The notes beneath the pieces were generated by a model that saw only the letters and a program-made list of their open reading frames with translations, was not told where the DNA came from and did no database searches. From Isoetes taiwanensis (lineage: Eukaryota; Streptophyta; Lycopodiopsida; Isoetales; Isoetaceae), in NCBI GenBank assembly GCA_021234155.1, contig JAJEKV010000064.1, positions 3,414,001 through 3,478,000 on the forward strand: 64,000 nt of DNA, in the 5' to 3' direction. Both the position numbers and the translations under genes were made by a program. This document shows positions 11,720-23,697 of this stretch, one piece after another. Numbering within the stretch: position 1 is the stretch's first letter; every line of letters starts with the position of its first letter.

Positions 11720-12500
11720 AGAAATTAATAGGCTAAGGAGGGATTCATTCCAAAGAGCTCCATTGACAGAAAATACAAATTTCAGTAGCTGTTACACTGA
11801 TATTAAAAGAGCATAGAAAAACTCATTATTGGCTCCTTACCTTATGGATTGATTTTCAGCAATGCAAAGTTACGTCATATTTTGCCTCAGATTAGCATAT
11901 TGGCACATTCATCTTTGCCCAATGTAGGCCGGGTAAAATTACCTCGGTGCGCAATTTCCTACATAGGCTCTATGCTATGCTGTCATCATTGGCTATCAAA
12001 AGAGAAAGATATAATGCTATATTTTAGGGCTACAACCTAAAAAATGCCTTTACTTGTTTGCCTCAGATAGGCGTAATGAGGCATTCATTCATCTTTGTCC
12101 TAGGGCTGTCTGTTCATGTCTGTCAACATCAACTACAGGGAAAAGAGAGAAATATTGATATGCTATAGAAGTTAGACATTGAACTATACTACAACCAAGT
12201 AAGAGCATACATTGCCCACTGCAGAATCTCTTAAGAAAATATAAGCTCTTGAATTGCAGTCCTGCATATATTTCTACCTCAGATTAGCACATTGGCGCAT
12301 TCACCTTTGACCCTGCAGGCTGCACAATTTCCTCCAACACATTCTGTTTCGTCAAAAGTGAGAAACATTGCATGCCAGGAAAGCAGTTGTTTCCATTTGT
12401 CACCAGCCTCCAACCAATGCCACAAAAAACTGTCACGCAGTTAAAAACATTATATAAAATCCCATACATGTTACCTCTTATTCATATCAAAAGGGGGTAA
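11720..12500. repeat. Intergenic DNA with a threefold degenerate direct repeat
   Basis: A motif close to CCTCAGATTAGCATATTGGC followed by CATTCATCTTTG occurs at about 11884, 12060 and 12279, spaced 176 and 219 bp. Each is followed by different sequence. It lies between the PPR remnant and the 3' end of the TMEM70-like gene. Confidence 0.5.
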
Positions 12501-12509
12501 AAGGAAAGG

Positions 12510-13090
12510 TCATTTTGCCTTCACTGCTACCAGCTTCTTAAGGAGTTCAGCATTTGGAAAATTTTCCTCATCAACAAAATAACACTTATCTTTTGCAGCA
12601 AAAGTCACAAGTGGCCGCTGAGTCTCAGGTGCGCGAATGTCAGAAAGATGTACTATTCTCCGAACTGGGGTACCAACCAACAACAATGTATGGACCTCAA
12701 CCTCTTCAGATGCAGGGACCCAGCTCATTCTGTGCACATAAGGGCTAGCAAACCAATGTAGTGCAGCAGTTGTAGAAGCGCTGAGCATCATCATTGTTGC
12801 AGCAAGTGATGCTTTTATAAATAAGGACACATCTGGGTAAGTGTAGAATGTAACAAAGGGACCACCAGTTATTGACAAAGAAAATGTTGTAAATGACAAC
12901 AGCTTGACACGACGTAATGCTCCAGACATTGGACCCAAATACACAACCTTCTCCTTTTCCTCCACATTCTCATCTTGCCTGGCCTGATTCCTCTCCACTG
13001 TGGCCAACTTAGCTGCATATCTTACATGCTGTGATGCAATGCCTAAACTCCGGCGATCGCCAACAAGCCTAGAACATCTGAAGCCTATAT
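12510..13090 (-). CDS. TMEM70-like mitochondrial membrane protein, last exon
   Basis: The minus-strand frame matches the plant TMEM70 family, inner-membrane proteins linked in animals to ATP synthase assembly. The family signature is clear: 'VVYLGPMSGALRRVKLLSFT', two hydrophobic segments (ITGGPFVTFYTYPDVSLFIK; 'AATMMMLSASTTAALHWFAS'), SPYVHRMSW, 'DIRAPETQRPLVTFAAKDKC' and YFVDEENFPNAELLKKL before the stop at 12510. There is no ATG in the exon. The frame stays open upstream through a basic, Ser/Arg-rich stretch (SRLVGDRRSLGIASQHVRYA) typical of a mitochondrial targeting region, up to a possible 'atatag' splice acceptor near 13088. The first exon with the start codon is not found. No lesion is seen in the conserved part, so the gene may be functional. 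Confidence 0.85.
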
Positions 13091-13545
13091 TAACATTAAT
13101 TAGATTCTAGACCTTCTTACTGAGCGCCAGAAGCATGGTAGACAAGGGCTAAATACCTGATCTCAAGAGTAAGGATGGTAACCTGCAGAAGTTGCTTATT
13201 GGCTCGTTAAAACAAACCCCTTGAGATAGTAAACGTTGTGAGATTCCTTTTACAAGAAGAGAGAAGTCCAGTTTTTGCAGGAAATTGGCTGACTACATAT
13301 TAGATTTGACGCCAGCAAATTATTGAGTCTTCAGTTGCTAGAATAGAAATGCACTTGAAGAAACGAAATCTTGTAACATTTGACAATAAAGTCAAGAAAG
13401 ATTTTCTAAAAAACCAAATTACTATTGCATGCCCACATTCTCCCTTTAATGTGAGTATGCTGGGAGTGGCTTGTAAGAGAGCTGTTTAAAATCCTGGCTG
13501 TGGACATCTATTATAGTACTCTGAAGTTAGGAACTGTGTTATTTT
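13091..13545. other. Region between TMEM70-like exon and UreF fragment
   Basis: Expected to hold a 5' exon of the TMEM70-like gene (minus strand), but no convincing coding exon was found. Sequence is AT-rich with no repeat of note. Confidence 0.4.
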
Positions 13546-13549
13546 TTGA

Positions 13550-13822
13550 GTGGTTAGTGGGATCTTAAAGCTTGATTCAGCTATAGCCCAGCATGCTTAT
13601 CTATATCTAACCATGAGAGACATGCTATCAGCTGCAACAAGGTTGAATATCATCGGGCCATTGGAAGCAGCAGCTATGCAACAAGAGATATCTATGACGG
13701 CAGAATCAATTTTAAATCGCTATGCAAATCGATCTATTCAAGATGCTTGCCAGGTTGCGCCTCTCTTAGATGTGATTCATGGTTGTCACAATCAATTACA
13801 TAGTCGGCTGTTCCGCTCTTGA
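13550..13822 (+). pseudogene. Urease accessory protein UreF, C-terminal fragment
   Basis: UreF is the urease chaperone that, with UreD and UreG, loads nickel into urease. The frame encodes the conserved C-terminal third: VVSGILKLDSAIAQHAYLYL, TMRDMLSAATRLNIIGPLEA, 'ILNRYANRSIQDACQVAPLL' and a GCHNQLHSRLFRS end, matching the plant family through its natural terminus. Directly upstream the frame reads IF then TGA then VVSG where the family has IFG-VVSG, so a Gly codon (GGA) appears to have become TGA. Alternatively 'ttttttgag' at 13543-13550 is a splice acceptor. No N-terminal UreF sequence is seen in the preceding kilobase, so a detached fragment is most likely. Confidence 0.75.
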
Positions 13823-13829
13823 ATGACTG

Positions 13830-14378
13830 CCAAATGCTTAGCCATTTTGCATCTTATTGCAATAGCAAAACTGGTAACCTGCAGAAGTTGCGAAGCTTTT
13901 GGAACAAGTAAAAGCATAAACACTTCTGCTATGCAATAATTTTCTGGTCTTATGAGCCTATTCTGAATAACTTTTTGGGCCTTCTGTGTCAGAAACAATT
14001 TATGTCCTTAATTGCATGTAGTGCGAAAGGAGAAACAATATTTGGTGTTGGAGTGTTTCTTGTTGGTGCGATGAGACAGAAAAGAATCGTAGGAAAGGAA
14101 TCAGAGGAAGCGAAGTAAGATCTTCGTTTTGAGTCTTCTCTAATGAATCTTGAATCCTAGTCTAGAGTGAGCCCGCGTGAAAAAAAAAAACCGTAAATTC
14201 GACGGATGAAAACTAACTACGGCTGCAAACAAGCAGAAAGGAGGAAATTGAGAATGACCTCTTCAAGCGCAAACAAAAGGAAACTGTAAATCTAACGAAT
14301 CAAAATAAGATAAAAAAATCAACGGCCCAAAATGCGCGCACAGATTATCCCAAAAACTCCTTTATTACTGTATATATA
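13830..14378. other. Gene-free stretch with a dispersed repeat
   Basis: The end of this stretch (about 14325-14375, 'gcgcacagattatcccaaaa' then 'tttattact' and TATATA) recurs at 25392-25435, with weaker similarity before it. Nothing else is recognised. Confidence 0.45.
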
Positions 14379-15311
14379 ATGCATGAGGACTCTAAGGAAT
14401 TATTGCTCTGTCTGTAGCTATGTAGTTATTTACTGCAGGTTGCTTGAACAAAGGTAAAGACCAATGGTTCTATGGCATATATGTGACACTAGGGCTTTAT
14501 GGATGCAAATTGATACACTGCTAGGTGCTAATTATTTGACCTAAGGACATTATGAAGGGGATAAACACCCCTGAGAGCCCATTACCTCAGATAAACTGGC
14601 GAGCCCGGAGGGGCGAGCCAGTTTATCTGAGGTAATGGGCGAGCAGGGGTGTTTATCCCCTTTAACCGGCAGTAATTTGCCTCATCCATTGCCGGATTAT
14701 CGAGGTTTGGGGCAGCAGCCAGATGGGTTATCGAGGTTTGGGAGGCCGCATTTCGATTATCGAGGTTCGGGGTCGTCTAGATCGATTATCATAGGTTGGG
14801 GATGTCCCTCTCGAGAAGTCCGCTTTGCCCCGGCCCAATCGCTGTGCATTTGTTGTGCCTCCCAGAAGTTTTGATTGCCTGTTATGCCCTATCACAGGGC
14901 ATGAATCAATGGCCAGGAATGCTTGGATCCAAACGCCTGCCAGTTAAGGAGATTGCACAGTACTATGGATAACTTGAGACATAGCAATTTGGTAACAATG
15001 GTGGGACATGTCATTGGGCATTCACCTACGGTATTGGCATTGGCATTCACCTATGGCATGAGCATGTTTACTTCTGTTGGTCCACGATAAGGAACATTGT
15101 GCAACATTGAAAATACCATGGATAAATACATTATAACCAGGCACAAATTCGTTTTTGAGGATAATAAATTCGTTTTTGACATTTAGGTTTACATTTGGCT
15201 TAACCTAATAGTATCGTCAAAGCGGCTACTCTGTATTTTCACCGCCGCTGCTCTGATTGTGGAAGATCCGAAATGCCTAAGGGTTTATACATTTGTGGAA
15301 GCAGGGCAGAA
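14379..15311 (+). repeat. Direct duplicate, copy 1 (interrupted by a 394-bp insertion)
   Basis: From ATGCATGAGGACTCTAAGG to GGCAGAACAAG this is nearly identical to 17771-18312, except that copy 1 carries extra DNA at 14555-14948. The duplicated DNA itself shows no clear coding sequence. Downstream of the shared end the two copies diverge abruptly. Confidence 0.85.
14555..14948 (+). mobile_element. 394-bp insertion with large terminal hairpin
   Basis: Copy 2 at 17946 reads CATTATG-GAGATTGC without interruption, so this stretch is an insertion (or a precise deletion from copy 2). Its left end is a near-perfect hairpin, arms 14555-14600 and 14617-14662 (46 bp, a few central mismatches, 16-bp loop). 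Next come four imperfect copies of a unit containing GATTATCGAGGTTTGGGG (about 14695-14800), then a unique GC-richer stretch. No clear target-site duplication and no matching repeat at the two outer ends were found, so the class is unknown. Confidence 0.7.
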
Positions 15312-15315
15312 CAAG

Positions 15316-16990
15316 TTGTAAACTCTCCACCTAAGAAACATGCATGGCATGATAATGGAGGAAAACAAACGAATCGGAGGCAAGCCGCCATGACCGGAGC
15401 GACCAAACCTGTGTTTTTATAATCTATCTCGATTTTGTAATCTATTTTAGATATTGATTCATGCAAAACAGAGTTAAAAATGGAATGATCTGATCGATAA
15501 ATAGCCGGCTTTTTGTAATACTCCATAGCCGGATATGCATACATCTACAAGCTTTTCGTGATACTCCATAGCCGGATTTGCTAATATCTATAAGCTTTTT
15601 TTGTTTATGATTTTGTTTATGAGTTTGTTGTACTTCAATATAAAATGCTAAATGATATTTTTATCTTTGGTTTGTACATCACGGAATTTTAACCATTTAG
15701 GATTCGTCCCCTTTGCTTATTAAAAGGAGCATATGACCCCATGAGTGTTGTGCCAACAAAATATTAAGCTAATTTCATGATGTTAGAGCGCCGTGTTTTA
15801 GATCTCGGGTTACACTACTTGGCATGCTTGAATCCATGCACCTTGCATATTTTGAGTAGGCGTGTTGATTTTTTTTTCTTGTTGCATGAGATTCTCGCGC
15901 GGGGGTGATGATTTGACACCTAGTGTGGTTTACATCTTTAGTCTTACTGTTGTAGACATGATAAAACAAAAATCCATGCATTTTTAACATATTTGTGATC
16001 AATCCATGCAAATTTTAACATATTTTCGATCATGGAAAATGAAAACAGATCATTAGAAAAATGTATCGGCCTTAGGATTAGAGTATGAAACTATTTGTTA
16101 ACATTTATGTATGATGATGCAGTTTCATACCTTTGGAACAAGTGGCTTCTATGTGCTATTGGCATGGTTAACACTAAGAATTACCTAGACTGAAGCTTCC
16201 AGAGTTGGATCTAGCTGTTTGAAATGCCTCTATTAGCATGCAGGCGGCGAATTACGGATGCACTTAGATTAAATATTTAGGGCAGGAGCTTAGATATTCT
16301 TTGCAGATAAAATTTTCCTATCTATTGTGGTTCTTTGTCTATTGTGTTTATCTTATGGACATGTCTATGGTGTTTATCTTAATGCAAGATGAAGGGCAGG
16401 TTCATTATTTAGGGCAGAGTTACTTATATCGTCTCTGCTTGATTAATATGCATGTCTATTGTGTTTGTGTTAACATGCAAGGTGAAGGGCGATAAGCCCA
16501 AGGAATCCGTAGCTTACCTGTTAGTGACTTAGGCTCTTACCCTTCAAAGGCTAATTGTCCTCTGGTTTCACTGCAGGTAACGGGATTTCTTGCTCCTATG
16601 TGTGTTTTCCCATATATTCAAGTTGGAAAAGGTACAAGACATGGTGGCATTGCAGATATAGTTTTGACAAGTCTATTGAGCTCTATGGTGTTGAAAGACA
16701 AGGGAAACTCTAAACTTTAATTTTAATCTTGTACTTGTTCTAGAGTACTCCTTTGAAGGTATAAATGATGTATTGAACAAAAACATTAATGAGATTGACG
16801 AAAGGAAATTTTTATTTGTTAATAGAATCTTGGTAATTTCATATGCTTTAGTAAATGTTAACCATTTTTAAGGCTTAAGTCAAATTTACACATGTTTTGG
16901 CTTAAGGCTGCATATTGTACTGAAGTGGTCTTTGCAAAAGTCCATGGATGGAAAAAGTTTGTTTGAACAGATTTTAAAAGGTTTTTTTTT
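15316..16990 (+). repeat. 1.7-kb segment duplicated in inverted orientation at 43145-45140
   Basis: The sequence from AACTCTCCACCTAAGAAAC to CAGATTTTAAAAGG is repeated on the minus strand at 43145-45140 with few differences. One copy-specific change is a MITE insertion in the other copy. The segment contains a terminal coding exon (16577-16720). Both copies end next to a homopolymer run (T here, A in the other copy read on the plus strand). Confidence 0.85.
16577..16720 (+). CDS. Terminal exon of an unrecognised protein, copy 1
   Basis: After a strong splice acceptor ('ggtttcactgcag') the frame encodes 47 residues and a TAA: VTGFLAPMCVFPYIQVGKGT, then RHGGIADIVLTSLLSSMV and a Lys-rich end. 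The codon pattern and clean acceptor look like a genuine last exon. The duplicate at 43416-43559 keeps the frame, with Met8 replaced by Ile. I do not recognise the family. Upstream exons are not evident here, so this is probably a gene tail carried inside a duplicated or transposed segment. Confidence 0.5.
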   Translation, partial: VTGFLAPMCVFPYIQVGKGTRHGGIADIVLTSLLSSMVLKDKGNSKL

Positions 16991-16999
16991 CATTAACTC

Positions 17000-17770
17000 A
17001 GTTCCCTAGTTATACTAGGGGCCTTAAAATGGTTAAAATTCAGGTGTATATAATTTCTTACTAATACATTTTGGATCTTTATATAGGAACTGGCATAGGC
17101 TGGAAATGACGATTCTATATTTTCGATCAATCTGGCAATTACGCACTAAGACTGCCGATGTGGACGAATAATCATTGCTGGATTATCAATGACTTATTGT
17201 GAAGCATATTGTATTTGAATAGTGTTGTTCAATGCAACCGCAACAAGGCCTTTTGGTAACGTTTATACATGGTGAGATTGGACATGTTTTGTCAAGAAGA
17301 ATGTCATATGAAATAAACTGCCATTGGGCTTATGAAGTCTATGAATTGCCATTGGGCTATTGCACACCATACTAGCGAGCTTTGGAGGTAATCCTCTCCT
17401 AGATTTTGCCTGATATCTATTCTCACTCAAATGCTTCCTGTTATTGTTTACAATAAAGAAGGTTATGATCAAGTTTTCAAAATGTAATGTGCGTAGATTA
17501 TATTGCTGGAACTTATATGGGATAGGCAGGCATTGGCACATATTAGTACTCTTACCAAGCGGTATTTCTTACTCATTTTATTGGTGAACTTGCTTGCCAG
17601 TTGGCTCGTTAAGAAATAATAATTACTTGTACAGTTAGGCAATATATGTAGGGTAGGGCTTTGGCAACAAGGTCCTACTCTCCTTGTTGCTAACTCTATT
17701 TATGAATTTTGGCCCACCCTGACCTACGGTAGGAGGCAGGTTTTTTTTTATTATAAGTAATGATGGCTCT
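17000..17770. other. No gene recognised
   Basis: AT-rich unique DNA between two repeat segments. The right end (17735-17770) has a T run and 'attataagtaatgatgg'. No coding or RNA feature seen. Confidence 0.45.
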
Positions 17771-18312
17771 AATGCATGAGGACTCTAAGGAATTATTGCT
17801 CTGTCTGTATCTATGTAGTTATTTATGCAGGTTGCTTGAACAAAGGTAAAGACCAATGGTTCTATGGCATATATGTGACACTAGGGCTTTATGGATGCAA
17901 ATTGATACACTGCTAGGTGCTAATTATTTGACCTAAGGACATTATGGAGATTGCACAGTACTATGGATAACTTGAGACATAGCAATTTGGTAACAATGGT
18001 GGGACATGTCATTGGGCATTCACCTACGGTATTGGCATTGGCATTCACCTATGGCATGGGCATGTTTACTTCTGTTGGTCCACGATAAGGAAAATCGTGC
18101 AACATTGAAAATACCATGGATAAATACATTATAACCAGGCACAAATTCGTTTTTGAGGATAATAAATTCGTTTTTGACATTTAGGTTTACATTTGGCTTA
18201 ACCTAATAGTATCGTCAAAGCGGCTACTCTGTATTTTCACCGCCGCTGCTCTGATTGTGGAAGATCCGAAATGCCTAAGGGTTTATACATTTGTGGAAGC
18301 AGGGCAGAACAA
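17771..18312 (+). repeat. Direct duplicate, copy 2 (empty-site version)
   Basis: Near-identical to 14379-15311 but without the 394-bp insertion. It gives the pre-insertion sequence CATTATGGAGATTGC at 17941-17955. After 18312 it continues into unrelated DNA. Confidence 0.85.
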
Positions 18313-21300
18313 GCTGACCTATGACTTTAATTATTTTTTTTCTTTGGTAGATGCCTTGATAACACAATTTCTTCGGGCCTTGCCATCATTCAATCTATAC
18401 TACATTCATATGCTTTATCTTAGACCTTATTCGACGTTATACGTAATATGTTATAGACATAACTATAATTAACCTTCTCTCTCTCTAGTGTCTAAACCTT
18501 GCCTCATCTCAATTCCCAGACAAAGGATTCCTTTTCGCCCAACCAACTAGGGACTGCCATGCAGCACCCCTCTAGACCATGGGTAGCTTTAATCCTACCA
18601 CCCCTCACTACTTCTTCTCAATGGTCGTGTTCTTTTCATGGACCATTTTCCCAGACCACGGTACCAACTCTGTAATACATAGTGAGTGCTTGTGTTAGAA
18701 CCCCCACAATAATGTCAACACTTTGTGCCAAACTTCACCGTCTATATGGATGTGATTAATTATCTGTGCCACACGCCTGTCAAAGTGACAGCAGTCTACC
18801 CTCTTTCGGAGTTGTTCTCCCGTACATTCCAATGCCACCCAACCATTGTTGATTACTCACCCCTTTCTAGGGTACCTAGATAAGGTCTGAGCCAAATGTT
18901 TCCAACCATTATTTTAATACCTAAACGTCTTTAGGTTCTGCAAACGAACTTACATATTCCAAAGGATTATATGAATATCCCAAAGGACAGTACCACCCAA
19001 AGACCTCTCAAGATAGGCCTCCTCTATTCAGAGATCTTGTGTTCAAGTCTCTAGGGGTCCGTCATATGTCCTCATGGACGTTGCCAATATGGCATGACGT
19101 ATAAATGCTATCTATCTATCTATCTATCTATCTATTTATAAAAAAGGTCCTTGGTGAACTCAATTCACCATGTTGTCCTAAGACATGGACGTCTTCTTCC
19201 CTAAGCCATACGCCAAATCTTTAAAGAGTTTTTCGCTCTTTGGCGCCTTTCAAAGCTGGGTATATCTTTGCATGTTAGCAAAGACTAACCTTCATGTTAG
19301 GAAATAACCTTTCTATCTAGATTGCTAAATATCATGCATCAGGGTCCTTTATTCCTTCTCTTCTTCAATATGTTTTCTACGTCTATGGCCGATTTTCAAG
19401 ATCCCCGACCCCTTTACCGCCACAGCCTACATATTTCACTCTTTTGGCTGCGGACCTTTATTCAGTAGAGTCACCAATCCAATTACTCCTTTATGTATTC
19501 ATTAACCGTCTTGTCGCTTTTGAGCCGCTATTATATGCTCCCTATATTGTTAACCCACCTATCATTGTGGGTTATGATCCAACGTTGTCCTACATCCTCG
19601 AAATGTTAGTCATTACATTTTCTCGTCATGATGCTATGTCATTTTGTTCGGCATTCCAAATGACTTGGCATTTTCATTTAAGCCATAGTCATGGCCTAAG
19701 AGCGGGTGAGCCTTCGTAAATTACCTGGAGTCATCAAGGTGCTTGCCTTGTATTTTGTGAGCCTTTCTACAATTACCTACGTCTAATATAACCCGGGCTT
19801 GTATCAATGTTTGAGTCCTGTATATGTTAACTTGCACCCCCATGTAACCCATGGCGTCACCTCTGCCTGATCCAGGTATGGATCATGTGGGAAAGCTAGT
19901 CTTAGGTGTCTATGCAAAACACATTCGAACATTAGCAGGTAACTGCTATTCGCTACTTATCCTGGAATTGTACTATTGTACTACTCAACCCCACTACCTT
20001 AAGTTTTATTCTATTGGCCGTTGACATTTATTTCAAGTGCCAACTACTACCTCATACCCTAGCATGCAATGGATTGACGGTCCTTTTCACATTTCAAACG
20101 TATCTCCAGATCCTTCCTCAGTAACTTAAGGATACCCTCGTCTTTTTCTCCTTGCGTCGCCACCTAAATTACCTCCCTGAGATGTTTATCGTATCTGTAC
20201 ATGGTATGTACATAATAAACGTATCTCCGGACCCACAATGCTAGAGCTCTGCTCTAACTTAGCTAAAGTGTAAGCTTGGTAGTCCTTGAAACAAAACCTA
20301 TTACCTATGTACCTTTATAATGTGGCTGACCCACCGACTTCCCAACTGGGCAGTGGCCAACTCTATGTTGGAAATCTATATGCTGCCTACATTTTTGATA
20401 GGATCCCCAGCTACTTTAACCATCCCTTTACTGCCTTATGGTATTCCAGTCGTGTATACACACTATCATACCACCCATGGGATTATGCCATAATTCCGAA
20501 GGTTTACTACCCCAGATGAGGAGCTTTTCTAAAGGCTTCTTTCGCTATCCTTTGTGTTCCATACCATAATCTACACACCTCGTCTTGATTTTTATCGGGA
20601 CTTGGATTGCTATGTACCGTTCCGCGAATCATACCTCAACTCAAGTAAGTCGACATTCTATACCTTTACCACCATTGTCGAAACCTACACTTCTAAAAGT
20701 GATCTCCCTTTCATGAGCTGGGTATTTATAATCCAGTTTTTCACCTTACTATAGTACCTCTTTAACGTGGACTATGGTAGATAATGATATATGGTGCTAT
20801 CCAGTCTCCTTCTACACTGAATAGCAATCTAGATGCCGCACAATAAATCAATCCTCATAATTATTAGGTCCAGTATTTCACTTAGATAACCAAACATCGT
20901 CATACTAATTTTCTCGAGTATCCATCAAAATAGGGATATCTTAACACTCCTTATTCCCGACATTCAGCACTTCTACTTTAAGTAAGAGCCCAGAACCTGC
21001 TCAGTCATCACCATATAACAGGCTCAGGACAGACCAGGCATGGTTTCGATGCTTCCGCCGTGGACACCATAGTTACAACTGGCCTTCCGTGATTCAGGAC
21101 GATTGCATAGCCATAGCACTGCCGGATAGCGACCGGGGCGGTACCAATTACGTCGAATGTATATGTCAGCTGTACCTGTGCCCTATAACTATAAGACTGT
21201 CTATATGTGTTATAAATTTACGAAAATAGCAATAAAATAAATAAGTAATTCAAATGTAAGAACATCGGGACATCTCGTAAATGTATAAACATAACCAATG

Positions 21301-22095
21301 AATTAATATGTGTCCTCATGTGACTATAATCTATGCTAAAGATAGAGAGTGTGAGTGTGGAAACATTAACGATAATCGAAAGGAGCAAACTATTTAAACA
21401 CATAATCAAATACAATAGAAGGAGATAAGTATGTATGTCTTACACAAACTCCTAAGGGAATAACGAGACTTAGATAATGTTATAACAAGGTTATGAATAA
21501 TAAATGAAGAACGTCTGTCTGTAATTAATATTAAAGTATATAGGTCAAAATGGCAAATACAGTAACTATAACTGTCAGGGGCATCTAAACACTCACGATA
21601 GCAATATATGAGTTGTTAAAATTGTAACAAAATAGGAAAACAAAATTTAGATGCAAAATTACATTAAGCCTGGCTGTAATAAAATTACTTGCAAAGTGAA
21701 GGGACAATACAATAGATATATACACACAAGTTAATATGATTAGAATGACTTTCTACTTAACAACAAATGGAAGTTCTCTAGATCTATACCTGTCTTTAAT
21801 ATATAATCAGTTACCTGTATGTATAGAAGAAACAGTGAGACTTCCACAAACCTTGACTGTTCACTTTTTACAGTCCTAAGCGATGTTCATGTCTGATATA
21901 TACCTCTACCTCTTATATTTCAGAGTTATAAATTGCACATTACAAGTCATTTCAAACTTAATCACTTTGAACATGACAACGTCTGTGTGACTTATAATCT
22001 CACGCTACCTCTTTAAGGAGGGGAGACTTCCTTCCAATATATGATGTGTTGCCCTGCAACAAGAGCCGTCTTGATGCTGAGGACAGCATCATTTT
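18313..22095 (+). mobile_element. Decayed LTR-retrotransposon interior (Ty3/gypsy-like), no proteins left
   Basis: The segment precedes a polypurine tract and LTR, so by position it is the interior of that element. No reverse transcriptase, RNase H or integrase motif can be read; open frames are short and pyrimidine-driven. The last codons before the tract ('DAEDSIIFKVGRM' and stop) resemble gypsy pol C-termini. A TATC microsatellite lies at 19108-19135, preceded by a tRNA B-box-like 'gtgttcaagtctc' (19032-19044), which could be a nested SINE. A second polypurine-like string (AAGGAGGGGAGA) is at 22014-22025. Confidence 0.4.
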
Positions 22096-22109
22096 TAAGG
22101 TGGGGAGAA
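22096..22109 (+). other. Polypurine tract
   Basis: AAGGTGGGGAGAA directly abuts the TG of the LTR at 22110. This is the plus-strand priming site typical of Ty3/gypsy elements and shows that the LTR is a 3' LTR on the plus strand. Confidence 0.75.
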
Positions 22110-23697
22110 TGTGACGTTCCACATATTTATATGCATATTTAAGTATAAATACATGACACGTCAGTATGGATAATTAATGGCACATTAATTATTCATAAGC
22201 TAGGGTTAGCTATGTTAATAATTAAATTATAAAGGTGGAAACCTAACCCAAAACCCTAATTCGAATTTAGGGCTTATCCTAATATTAAAAAGGGCTAAAA
22301 TACCAAATTAGCTAATTATTGACATGCCACCTGGCCCAAATCGATTGGGCAAGGTAGGGTTTCCATTTTGGACACCCAAATTAGGGCTTTTGTGCCCTAA
22401 TTCGAATTGGGAGCAATTGGGAATGGAGGAGGAGGAGCAGCAGCCAGGCACCCTTCAGCAAATCGAGATGGAGCCATCCCAACGGTTAGTCTATAGCTTA
22501 GCTGTGTTATCTGTAGGGTAGCGTCCCTGTTGGGCACTTGTTGTGTGTATTTCTTCTATTTCTCTGTGTTCTCTATGCTTTACCTATAGGAACTAACCCT
22601 TGATTGTAAAGGTAAGTTCTCTTTATATTCTGATTCTGGGTTTGCTCTTAAAGGATGGATTGATAGTTCTTTGCATAGTATTACTCTGGAAATGGGGGAA
22701 TTAAGGGGGGTAGAGACCTCTGAGCCATGATAGTAGGATGCTCCTAGGTAGATCCCTGTACTTCCCATTAGATGCGGCCTGTGCACAAGAGCCCACCGAG
22801 TCGTGGATGCTATGGAGTCACTTAGCACCAAATAAGGGACACAGTGGTGAAGCGGGGGTGGGGTCTTGCACGAACATAAAAGGCTCCTGAGACTCCTACA
22901 GTGGACTAGGCCTAATAGCTGGCCAGTGAGCTAGGCGCGATCCAGGCCGGGTATGGGTCTGACACTCCCTGGGTACAGAGGTGTGACCCGCATGGGGCAT
23001 CCTGTACTTTGAGTAGATTTAGGGCAGTAAGTCTGCACGGATGCGGGGGGGTCGCTGATGCGCACGTATTTTCTAGTCCACCCATGGAACCATTGCGGAT
23101 CCCGGAAGGGGACACTTCCCCGACCTGCCTCATCGGACGGGGCTTCATGAACCCTGTAGTAGGCTCGTAGGGTGATACCTTGAGTCCTGCGTGTGGAGGA
23201 AGGCTATAGTGACGCCATAGCATGATTCGACTCATCCGCAAAGTGTGCATGTGAGGGGCGGATGGAGTGGACAACCCTAGCCAATGTTCTATGCCAGCCA
23301 ACGCCATGTCAAGATTCTGGCCTGGCTGATCTCTTGAGACCTAGCCGTCGGTCGATCCTCACCGAGTCCGAGTCGGGTAGAACCATGGGTTTGGTGTGTT
23401 TTCCTTAGTATTAAATGCATATCCTTTGTTGTTGTCACTTGGATGGATGTGCCACCCCTCGTGATGGTAAATTATGATATGATTATGCTGTGTGCTAACC
23501 TTGTATTCACGCTTCCGCGACGTAGGAGCCCCATTGAAGGCGTGGGCCGAATGACCCCTCTGTGTCCTTCACTTGAGCATCTTCTCATAGATGGCCCGAG
23601 TTAGACGGAGGGCCCTGCTCGTGGCGAGTTGGTCGCCATGGGAGGGGAAAGTTCCCGTATGTATACGTCCGAGGGTCGTATATGTTCAGGGAGCGTC
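22110..23697 (+). mobile_element. 3' LTR of a Ty3/gypsy-like retrotransposon (about 1.6 kb)
   Basis: It begins TGTGACGTTCCACATATTT and carries the same order of landmarks as the LTR at 46294-47892 in the opposite orientation: GACACGTCA, ATTAATTATTCAT, an AATTCGAATT-rich block, a GGAGGAGGAG stretch, and a closing ATATGTTCAGGGAGC. The expected CATCACA end is replaced by the inverted fragment that follows. No gene inside. Confidence 0.8.

Noticed and set aside
18313-20760. Tyr/Leu/Pro-rich plus-strand frames (for example 19444-19719, 20286-20519)
   Set aside because: Short, no domain, compositional product of pyrimidine-rich DNA in a decayed retrotransposon.
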